From the NCBI RefSeq assembly GCF_000003815.2, contig NC_049979.1, positions 2,416,606 to 2,480,605 on the forward strand: a stretch of 64,000 nt of DNA, read 5' to 3'. The stretch comes from Branchiostoma floridae (lineage: Eukaryota > Chordata > Leptocardii > Amphioxiformes > Branchiostomatidae). Below are positions 33,501-45,500 of this stretch, piece by piece. The first letter of the stretch is position 1. The number at the start of each line of letters is the position of its first letter. The notes beneath the pieces are model-generated. The model saw only the letters and a list, made by a program, of their open reading frames with translations. It did no database searches and was not told the DNA's origin. Made by a program: the position numbers and the translations under genes.

Positions 33501-36500
33501 TGCATCTTTAATTATTTGCTTGATACTTTGCTTTCTTTAAGACAAATGAGTCTGATAATTTAGAACATATAACATGGCCAGTGTTATGCCGGGCAGCATG
33601 CTGTCTTCCTGTCATTAACATTAAAGATCATCGAGTGAAAATGTTTGTTTGTTTGTTTGTTTGTGGAACATGAACCCACCTGTTGCCTAATCCCACTGAA
33701 TGTTTGTTTGTTTGTTTGTTTGTTTGTTTGTTTGAAAAAGACAAACCAGTCTGCTCCCTGAGTCCATAGAATGTTTGTTTGTTTGTTTGTTTGTTTGTTC
33801 GAAGAAGAAAACAAACCCACCTGCTGCCTGAGCCCATAGAATGTTTGTTTGTTTGTTTGTTTGTTTGAAGACAAACCCACCTGCTGCCTGAGCCCATAGA
33901 ATGTTTGTTTGTTTGTTTGTTTGAAGACAAACCCACCTGCTGCCTGAGCCCATAGAAGGTTGCGAGCGGGATGCCCTCTCACGGCATGCTGTACTTGGTT
34001 GTGTTTGTTTGTTTGTTTGTTTGTTTGAAGAAGAAAACAAACCCACCTGCTGCCTGAGCCCGTAGAATGTTTGTTTGTTTGTTTGAAGAAGAAAACAAAC
34101 CCACCTTTTGCCTGAGCCCATTGAATGTTTGTTTGTTTGCTTGCTTGTTTGTTTGTTTATTTGTCTGTTTGAAGAAGACAAACCCACCTGCTGCCTGAGC
34201 CCGTAGAATGTTTGTTTGTTTGTTTGTTTGAAGAGGAAAACAAACCCACCTGTTGCCTGAGCCCATTGAATGTTTGTTTGTTTGCTTGCTTGTTTGTTTG
34301 AAGACAAACCCACCTGCTGTCTGAGCCCGTAGAAGGTTGCGAGCGGGATGCTGTACTTGGTTTTGTTTGTTTGTTTGTTTGTTTGAAGAAGAAAACAAAC
34401 CCACCTGCTGCCTGAGCCCGTAGAATGTTTGTTTGTTTGTTTGTTTGAAGAAGAAAACAAACCCACCTGCTGCCTGAGCCCGTAGAATGTTTGTTTGTTT
34501 GTTTGTTTGTTTGAAGAAGAAAACAAACCCACCTGCTGTCTGAGCCCGTAGAAGGTTGCGAGCGGGATGCCCTCCCGCGGCATGCTGTCCTCCCGGAACA
34601 CCTGGACGTCGTCCCCGACGCTGCAGGCCGGCCAGAACCCGAGCAGCCCGCGCGCCGTCAGCAGCTTCTCCTCCATGATCCTCTTCAGCATGGCCTGAGC
34701 CTCATCAAACACCTTCCTGGCCTCTCCGCCTGCAGGGAGGGGAAACACAGACATCAATGGACCAACCTGTAAACGCTGGTGTGGTAACCCTAAGGGTGAT
34801 TATGCTGGCTATACAGTTACAGATACAGATACAGATACAGAGGCTGATGCGTTACGCTGAAGGGCAGTTATACCGGCTATATAGATACAGATACAAAGGC
34901 TGATGCGTTACGCTGAAGGGCAGTTATACTGGCTATACAGATACAGATACAGAAGCTGGTGTGTTACGCTGAAGGGCAGTTATACTGGCTATACAGATAC
35001 AGATACAGAAGCTGGTGTGTTACGCTGAAGGGCAGTTATACTGGCTATACAGATACAGAATCTGGTGTGTTACGTCAAACAGCGGTTATACCAGCTATAT
35101 AGATACAGATACAGAAGCTGGTGTGTTACCCTGAAGGGCAGTTATACTGGCTATACAGATACAGATACAGAAGCTGATGTGTTATGCCTTAGAGCAGTTA
35201 TACCGATTTTAAAGATACAGAAGCTTGTGTGTTACACAGTGTGGTTATACCAGATTTTAGATACAGATACAGAAGCTGGTGTGTCATGCCGAAGGGTGGT
35301 TATCATACCGGACTTACAGATACAGAAGCTGGTGTTTTATTATGCCAAAGGGCGGTTGTACCCACTATATGCAGATACAGAAGCTGGTGTGTTATGCCGA
35401 AGGGCAGATTTATCGGCAAAACAGATTCAGATACAGAAGCTGCTGTGTTATTCTAATGACAGTCATACCATCTATACAGATACAGGTTAACTGTTAGGGT
35501 ACTTCTACACTTCTTTAAGAAAGTAAGCTCCTTACCGACTGTCTTGTCCTTGAAGATCTTGGGGTAGCCCCTGTTGGGGTACTTCCCTCTGAGCTGCCAG
35601 ACGTCGAAGAAGGGTTTCCAGTCGATGTAGTCGACCAGGCGGCCCAGGTCGTAGTCATCGAACACCAGCGTGCCTGTGAAGCTGGGACGCACTGGACAAC
35701 ACAACAGTCATTTAATTTATTTATTTATTTATTTATTTGGATTCTCCACAATGGAGGGTATGGCGGAACAGGTGTCAAAAGACACCTTTTTGAAGTCGCC
35801 ATACCTTAAACAAAACAATGATACATCAAATCATAATATACATAAAATACAAGAACAGATATCATAATCAATGTAACGTTCAAATCAAGATAAATAAACT
35901 TAACAACACACATACATTATTGAGTCCAAATCTATGAAATTGATATACATGTAGTCATAATATAAGGCAAAATTATTGTGGCCTTGTGGCAATGCAAGAG
36001 GCGCAACAGCATGCTAGTGACCATGTGCAAGCCTGCTCTAGCTTGAAGTTTTGTCGGAATCGGTTTTGCATATTCATTAATATTCATTTACGAAGTTCTC
36101 CACCGCAACACTGTAAATACATCTAAGTTCACAGGAATTTAAGTTTGCGGTAGCAGGAAAAAGGACTGTTTGTGGTGGTTTTAAGTTCGTGGTAGCACCA
36201 TGCACTGTTGTCTCTTACTGCCATGGATAAATGTGCGCAGTGGTTTTGAATTCGCGGTAAAGTGGCCACCGCGAAAACCACGAACATAAAACCACCGCAA
36301 ACATTTCTGCATTTACAGTAGAAAGTATGGTGGAACAGGTGTTACTTGTCAATGGACACCTTTTCAAAGCCGCCATACAGAAATCATAACAAAGCAATAC
36401 ATCAAGTAATCAAATGATACACATTCAATTTGATACAATATAAGAAGGAAATAAATAAATGTAAATCAACATAAAACTCTTAGAGTAAAGCAAGTTAGCA

Positions 36501-39500
36501 ACGTACAAACGTTATTGAATCAAATCTACTGAATAGTCATAACATACAGTAGGATTCAGGGTTAATTACTTTTACATGGTAATTTTGATTTGATTATATG
36601 GATGACATCTGTGTGCATATCAATTTTCGACCATTTCCGCAACTGCAAAATGATTAAGTATATCCTTTAGATTGCACATTATTACATCAACTGTTCAAAT
36701 CCTTAATAGGTTAATAGAGTGTGAAATACAGGATATCTGTAAGAAAATTTGCAAGACAAATTACCTGCTTCATATGAGGCCCATCGCACCTCAAGTTTCC
36801 GGGTTCTCGCCTTTTCAATAGCCAGGTATTTCCGGTCCTGGAAAAAAAAACGTTTTGATGTGCGGTCAAAGATCACCCTTGGCATGAACTTTACTAGCTT
36901 ACCTTCACTAGAAATGTAACATTGGCAAGCAAATCCAGGTTTACCTTAATAGGTTCCAACCTAACAAACGTAGCAAAAAAATAGGTTTCCCTTCCATGAA
37001 GATAAAAATAACTACCTTGAGAGAGTCGTAGTGTTCTTCCCTTATTTCTTCATACTCCTCAGCAACATCTTCAGTTAGGTCCTCTTTTTGGTCTTCATCC
37101 ATCAGCGCTGAACACTGAGAAAATAGAAGGGGTCAATGACTAGGAGTGCCACCTATTGAGATATGCTGGTATTACGGTAGAATGTATTACAGGTATTAGT
37201 GGCTTCTTGAAGACAAAGTTTAACACCGACTAAGTGAAAGATGTAAAAAAATATGATAAGCAAAATTTACATGCAGACCCATTACACTCCCTAACAATAT
37301 CCACTGAGTCACAATTTAGTGGCCTTGACTCAGAGATATGACTAAGGTCAGCTTGCAATGATTTTCGTCTATTTAACTCCAAAGACAGGGATGACATTCT
37401 TTCTGACAGGAGGCTGGGTGCTTGCTCACCTACAAATCAAAACAGCATTCTACCGCCCCCCCCCCCCCCAATAAAGTTTTTTTTCACATTTCATTCTGCA
37501 TCAAATTTTCTGCCTTCAAACCTTCAAAACAGGTCTGTCTCCAGCTTTGAATTTTTTTCCGTCCCACACATTGTTTGGGAGTACATGATCATGTTCATTC
37601 TGGTTGTCATTTTAAGCTTTTCCATCTATTTCATGTAATGAACTTCAGCTTTTAGGACAAAAAGGGCAAATTTTTGTCTGTCCCGACAAGCAAGTTTCCC
37701 AGGACAGAGGGATGGGTCCTGGAGACAGCCCGGCTGCAAAATCCAACTCGGCCCGTTCTGAACCTACCACGACGACACTCTTGGAGGCATCCAGCACGTG
37801 GATGACAGGCTCCTTGTAGCGTGGCGCAATCTTCACTGCAGTGTGGGTTCTGTAGGCATAGAGGTGGACACTCATTTTGTAACTACATGTATACAGTGCT
37901 GGAAATAATTTTTTTTCAGCCAGGTTGTCCAGGCAGCAAACTGAGTAAAAGCCATATTTTCCTTGATACCCAGCATGCTAAGTATTCTCTTTTATAGTAG
38001 ATCAATATTAAAAATCTGCACATACACTGCATATCAAAAAGATTTAAACACAGATAACCTGGTAATACCATGCAAATTTCTACTGTGCCCTACACAATCA
38101 AGTCATCAGGATCAGCATTACATAATCAGTCGTATTTTCTTATTTCTTGACACGTTTGATTAAGGGCACCCCCCTCCAACACATACATTGTACGTAAGCT
38201 CGCATCACAGTGTAATCCATACGTCACATGACCTACTTTGAAGTGGTGGCTCCACCAATCAGCAGCGGGAGTTTCAGCCCCACCCTCTGCATCTCCTTGG
38301 CGACGAAGATCATCTCGTCCAGCGAGGGGGTGATGAGACCCGACAGCCCGACGATGTCAGCATTCTCCTCAACAGCCGTCTTCAAGATCTTCTCGCAGGG
38401 GGTCATGACCCCAAGGTCGATGACCCTGAGGTAAAAAAAAAATATTGGGTTTGATTTTTTGAAGGTGGACGGACGGTGACTGTACCAAGCAGCACTATTT
38501 GGTCCAGGGACGGAGGGCCAAACAAGGAGAAAGTTCACTGTGACATATATTTTGAATTCATTTATTTTTTGCGGGGACTAATATTTGTGGGGAGGCAAAA
38601 GCAGGGTTGGACAAGTCCACTGGCCCAATTGTCAGGATTGGCAGGTGAGTGAAAGCGCTGATTGGGCAAGCTCAACTCCTACTCCACTGGCCTGATCGTT
38701 CTCAAGTATGATTTTCCCATGACTGAGATTTGGATTTACTTGAATGTTATTTTTCTTTGGCATAAAACATTGGTCATTACAGGAAATTGAGCCAATACTA
38801 AAAGAATTCCATTGCTGAAAAAAGTTGTTTGGGGCATGTAAAATACTTACCCGATAGTGAATTTTAGAAAACTTGTTAAACCCTGAAAGAGGAGGTTTCC
38901 CTGGTGTTTTACGTGTAAGTGTGCCGTTGAAACAGTTAGCGTCATGATTTTGAGGAGGACCAGCGACCACAATAAGAAAATAAATTAGATTAAAATAAAA
39001 ATTACCACTGCAAACATTTCAAGATTCACAGTACTGTTACAGTAGTGACAAGTGTTCTAACCTGTAGTTGTTGCAGCCCAGCACGACGCCGACGATGTTC
39101 TTCCCGATGTCATGGACGTCTCCCTTCACGGTTGCCAGGACGATGGTGCCGGCGTACTTGGCCTTCAGAAGAGAACATGTCAGTGTATATATACTAAACT
39201 GTGACTTCGGGATGCGTAACATTTGGCATGCCTGTGCAGAGGCTTAGGTACCAGGCTTTTAGCCAGGCATGCAAAAAAAAAAAAAAAACAAACAAACATG
39301 CGTCAAATCTGGATGCGCACTAGATGCCCTTACACAAGGGAGCAGATCCTCTGACAAGCATGAAATTCTGATTGACCAGGGATTCCACTAAGTCATCTGT
39401 GGTCACAGTCTTATACTGTGACCTGTCACATTCTTATACTGTGACCTCTCTGACAGTAATTTCGCCCCTTAGGATACCTTAGAATGCATCATTTTAACTT

Positions 39501-42500
39501 AAAGTTCTCCAAAACTCTGCACCATGGAAGTTGGATGCCCACTGACCCCCCCTACAATAGTGGCACCTATATCACTTACTGCAACTCACCAACTGAATAA
39601 ATTTGGACCACCTATAATAAAATCCTAGCTAAAAGCCTGTTAGGTACAGGTACCTAAATCTGTTCAAACAAACACTCAGAAGCTTGATCCCCATACACTG
39701 TTTCTGAGAAATACAATTATTCAACACTCAAAACAAAGCAAGAATATTCAAAGGAGCCAACCAGATCTAGACTTGGATGTACACTTCTGGTGACTATACA
39801 CCAATCTAAGTGTTGAGAGCAATGACACAGAAACGCATCCTTACGTTCTCATCCCAGGTGCCTTCTGCCATCATCTGTTCCTTCATCTGTGCCTTCTCCT
39901 CCTCCATGTAAGGGATCAGGTAGGCTACGGCTTTCTTCATCACACGGGCGGATTTTATCACCTGGGGGATGGGGAGGAATAACATGTAAGGTAAGGGATC
40001 AGGTACGGCTTTCTTCATCACACGGGCAGATTTTATCACCTGGGGGATGGGGAGGAATAACATGTAAGGGATCAGGTACAGCTTTCTTCATCACACGGGC
40101 AGATTTTATCACCTGGGGGATGGGGAGGAACAACATGTAAGGGATCAGGTACGGCTTTCTTCATCACACGGGCAGATTTTATCACCTGGGGGATGGGGAG
40201 GAACAACATGTAAGGGATCAGGATTTTATCACCTGGGGGTGGGGAGGAATAACATGTAAGGGATCGGGTATTTATCACCTGAGGGGTGGGGAGGAACAAC
40301 ATGTAAGGGATCAGGTATTTATCACCTGAGGGGTGGGGAGGAACAACATGTAAGGGATCAGGTATTTATCACCTGAGGGGTGGGGAGGAACAACATGTAA
40401 GGGATCAGGTATTTATCACCTGGGGGATGGGGAGGAACAACATGTAAGGGATCAGGTATTTATCACCTGGGGGATGGGGAGGAACAACATGTAAGGGATC
40501 AGGTATTTATCACCTGGGGGTGGGGAGGAACAACATGTAAGGGATCAGGTATTTATCACCTGGGGGATGGGGAGGAACAACATGTAAGGGATCAGGTATT
40601 TATCACCTGGGGGATGGGGAGGAACAACATGTAAGGGATCAGGTATTTATCACCTGGGGGATGGGTTGGAATAACATGTAAGGGATCAGGTATTTATCAC
40701 CTGGGGGATGGGGAGGAACAACATGTAAGGTAAGGGATCAGGTACGGCTTTCTTCATCACACGGGCGGATTTTATCACCTGGGGGATGGGGAGGAACAAC
40801 ATGTAAGGTAAGGGATCAGGTACGGCTTTCTTCATCACACGGGCGGATTTTATCACCTGTGGGGTGGGGAGGAATAACATGTAAGGTAAGGGATCAGGTA
40901 CAGCTTTCTTCATCACACGGGCAGATTTTATCACCTGGGGGGTGGGGAGGAATAACATGTAAGGGATCAGGTACGGCTTTCTTCATCACACGGGCGGATT
41001 TTATCAACTGGGGGATGGGGAGGAACAACATGTAAGGGATCAGGTACGGCTTTCTTCATCACACAGGCAGATTTTATCACCTGGGGGATGGGGAGGAACA
41101 ACATGTAAGGGATCAGGTACGGCTTTCTTCATCACACGGGCGGATTTTATCACCTGGGGGATGGGGAGGAATAACATGTAAGGGATCAGGATTTTATCAC
41201 CTGGGGGATGGGGAGGACTAACATGTAAGGGATCAGGTACAGCTTTCTTCATCACACGGGCAGATTTTATCACCTGGGGGATGGGAGGAATAACATGTAA
41301 GGGATCAGGTACAGCTTTCTTCATCACACGGGCAGATTTTATCACCTGGGGGATGGGGAGGAAGAACATGTAAGGGATCAGGATTTTATCACCTGGGGGA
41401 TGGGGAGGAACAACATGTAAGGGATCAGGTACGGCTTTCTTCATCACACGGGCAGATTTTACCACCTGGGGGTGGGGAAGAACAACATGTAAGGGATCAG
41501 GTAGGCAATGGCTTTCTTCATCACACGGGCAGATTTTATCACCTGGGGGATGGGGAGGAACAACATGTAAGGTAAGGGATCAGGTACGGCTTTCTTCATC
41601 ACACGGGCGGATTTTATCACCTGGGGGATGGGGAAGAATAACATGAACCATCAGCCGTCACCAGACAAGGAATCTCCAAGACAAGATCTATCAGGTTGAT
41701 AACGAGACAGAGTACAGAGTCAGCGTTTTGAAAGCTTTCCAATCACGTCAAAATAAGTATGGTGGTTACGTCGATGAAGGTTAAACATCCAGGTAATAAG
41801 ATATGCCAAAAAGCAATTACTCACTGATGAAAACTGGTGGATGCCAGTTGAAACGTCTGACCGTTTCCAAAATCATATACAGTTGCTTGAGTAATTCTTT
41901 TTTGGCAAGTATGGTGATTCTTCACTTGAACTCTACCTTGCGTCAGACACTGTTGATGAATACAATCCTGTACAGTCCAACCTACATGTTTATGCAAGTG
42001 ACCACCTCTATTGTACATATGGTTCATTTGGCCATTGATATACTGGCATTGAATTTCTCTCGAATCGGTGTTTTGGTCAATATTGAAAACTTTTGAAACT
42101 TGAAAACCAATTGAAGTATAATTAGAAATTCACTTACAAAGTTCACCATTAAAAATTGACCTGATGAAATGCTTATGGGCAACCTTCTGTTTGGCTGTGG
42201 CTGCCCTCTACATGGACAGCCTGGCCTTAAAAAGTATTTCCAACTCTGTAACCACGAGGTACCAACCTGGGGTAGAAACATCTTGCCAGCGCCGAACAGG
42301 TCTCCCACAATACTCATCCCCTTCATGAGGGGCCCTTCAATCACGTTCAGGGGGCGGGGGTATAGCTCCATGTTGGCCCTCGCCTCTTCAGTGTCCTCCA
42401 CTACGTACTTGTCTATTCCCTGCAGGGAACAGCATTGGATCAATTAATAAGTCAATCAATCAACTAATCAATCAATCAATCACATTCAGGGGGCATCTCT

Positions 42501-45500
42501 CAGAGTTGGCCCTCGCCTCTTCGGTGTCCTCCACTATACCCTTGTCTATACTTGTCTATACCCTGCAAGAAACGATAGCATTGGATCGATCAATCAATCA
42601 ATCACATTCTGGGGATAGGAATTTATAATCCTCAGAAATATTCAGTCTACTTCCTGCATTTTGAGGGAAAAATTATCAAAATAAAGCCAATGTTTTTTGC
42701 CGGTGCATAGCACCGGCTTTGAATCGACAGAAACGGTTCGTTCGTTTTGATGGATCGGTCAATTTAACCAAACCCTTCTAATAGCCCTTCTATACAACTG
42801 ATTGTGTAATTGAGTCAGCGTGGCCGACCGGTCTAAGGTGCTGGGTGCAGATAGCAATTTGCTTCTGCAGCCGTGGATCGTGGGTTCGAACCCCACTTGT
42901 TACAATTTTTTTTTCTTTGTTAGACAAATGACAAATCACAGGACAAGAGATAGAAAATAATTATGCACAAGGGATGCAAATCACAGCATACGGGCCCCAA
43001 TGCTCAACTGTGCCGTGTGTGTAGGGAAGGTAGTCGTTGTATTTACCTTGACTAATGAATGCTCCAATCTCTCCTCCACTGTCCGACTTCTCCACTCTTC
43101 TGACTCCTGCTCCTTCTTAGCACCTTTCCCATGGACCTGAAACAAAGTACACGTCTCGTCAGCTTCCTTTAAACAGTCTTAGGCACGATCTAGATACAGT
43201 TTTTCCCGATATCGGCGAGTCTACAACCTCTCGCCGACAGCTTTTTTTCAGTGTCTAGATGGATCTGCAATATCGCCATAAAGATATCGGGAAAATTTCT
43301 CCCGCAAGGTCCGGACCATTCGCCCGATAGCTTAGCAGGGGTCCCCGATAGCTTACCAGGGGTCCCCGACAGCTTCCGCGCGCGTGTAGATGTGTCCCGA
43401 CTTCGGGAGGGCTCATTAGCATATAACGCGGGCTCATAAGGCTATATAGCTGTTTATGACTGCAAGCGCCACGGGTGTCCCACACCCGGGACCCAACGTT
43501 CCAGATCCCTCCGGACATCTCCACAGATATCGGCAAAAACTGTGAATAGATTGGGCCTTACTGTTACATGTAGATTTGGGTATCTTATTAGGGTGATACA
43601 TGTAGTTTACATGTGATGGAAAATATCAATAAGAAACAAAATTTTAAACTTTACATTGCAACACAAGTTTGGATAGTGCAACAGTGAAGCTTTGAGACAA
43701 TTTGGATGAGGTTAAATCTTAAATTAGATATTTTCAAGTATGGCAAAGCCATGGAGCCCCGCTGCTGTACATTGTGTTTTTTCTTATAGTTATGTTGATT
43801 TGATTAATATGTGAATGTCATCCGCATAGATTTTCACCCCCACCCCCCGCCAACAAAAGTTTTAGACCATGATGTAAATTGTACAATAACAGCTGCAACA
43901 TGTGCAAGCTTATGACGTAATATACTCAGATGAATATAAAAAAACAGATTTTAATGAATAGAATGCCAAAATCAACAAAGAAGATGTGAAATAACAATGA
44001 AGAATCTATTGTATTGTATGGTATACCATATATACTCTGTATGGGTCCAGCCTTCCTGACAACATTTCATAATTATGAAGGCAACAACTTCTTTTGGCCA
44101 AACATTATTCTCACACTTTATCAAATTTTGGGGTACCCAGAGGATGTCATCCATACAATAAAAGCAATACGTCCTAACAATTTGGGGGTAAAATTCCCTC
44201 AAACTTTTTGGAAGTCCCAACTTATCTGAAGTGTTGGTTAGTTGAAGTTTAGATTATACAGTAGCTGTGCTCACCTGTGCATAGGCGAGCAAGGCCAAAT
44301 CTTGAATTAGATATTGTCAAGTATGGCAAAGCCATGAACTTGTTTCAACTTATCTGAAGTGTTGGTTAGTTGAAGTTTAGTTTATACAGTAGCCAGGCTT
44401 TTAGCCAGGCATGCGTCAACGCGTCATCTGGACGCACTTTTCTTAGAATAACAAGAAATTTGATGCCCCTGGACGCCCCATACTGGGGAGAAAATCCTCT
44501 GACAAGCATGAAATTCTGATTGACCAGGGATGCTACCAGGTCATCTGTGGTCAGTCTTCTACTGTGACATCTGTAATAGTATTTTTGCCTCTTGGGATAC
44601 CTTAGAATGCACTGTTTTAACTTAAAATCATCAAAAACTCTGTACCATGTAAGGTGGATGCCCCCAGACCCCCCTAATCTCGAACCAGATCCACGGTGCG
44701 TAATGTAAAGTATCAAACTCCGGTGCCCGTTTGACTCCCTTAGCCGGCTATACTCCCTGGCCAGCTTTGATACTATCTTATGGCACCGTAGGATCTGCTT
44801 GGAGATTAAGACCCCCCTACAATAGTCACTTACAGCAACACACCAATAAGTTTGGACTCCCTATTATAAAATCCTAGTAGCTGTGCTCACCTGTGCGTAG
44901 GCCAGCATCTTCTCTGTGGCCTCGGGGTCTTTGTTCCAGATGAGATCCTCACACAGCTTCAGCAGTTCCTCGCTGATGTCATCGTACAGGGGCAGGTTTC
45001 CTGCATTCACAATGCCCATATCCATTCCAGCCTGGGGGGAAGGGAAAGGTTAACCGTTAAGGTTTCCTGCGTTCACGATGCCCATGTCCATTCCAGCCTG
45101 GGGGGAAGAGAAATGTTAACCGTTAAGGTTTCCTGCGTTCACAATGCCCATGTCCATTCCAGCCAGGGGGGAAGAGAAATGTTAACCGTTAAGGTTTCCT
45201 GCGTTCACGATGCCCATGTCCATTCCAGCCAGGGGGGAAGAGAAAGGTTAACCGTTAAGGTTTCCTGCGTTCACGATGCCCATGTCCATTCCAGCCTGGG
45301 GGGAAGGGGAAATGTTAACCGTTAAGGTTTCCTGCGTTCACGATGCCCATGTCCATTCCAGCCTGGGGGGGAGGGAGAGGTTAACCGTTAAGGTTTCCTG
45401 CGTTCACGATGCCCATGTCCATTCAAGCCTGGGGGAAGGGAAAAGTTAACCGTTAAGGTTTCCTGCGTTCACGATGCCCGTGTCCATTCCAGCCTGGGGG

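Noticed and set aside
33584-34757. A 356-codon frame with many NKQTNKQT repeats
   Set aside because: It reads the real exon 27 and then the intronic TTTG array. The true protein leaves this frame at the donor at 34532.
38600-38720. A further hAT-like element starting CAGGGTTGGACAAG
   Set aside because: I could not find the matching inverted end or a target duplication.
39962-41645. CRISPR-like regular repeats
   Set aside because: Units are exon-edge copies of variable length without unique spacers, in an animal intron.
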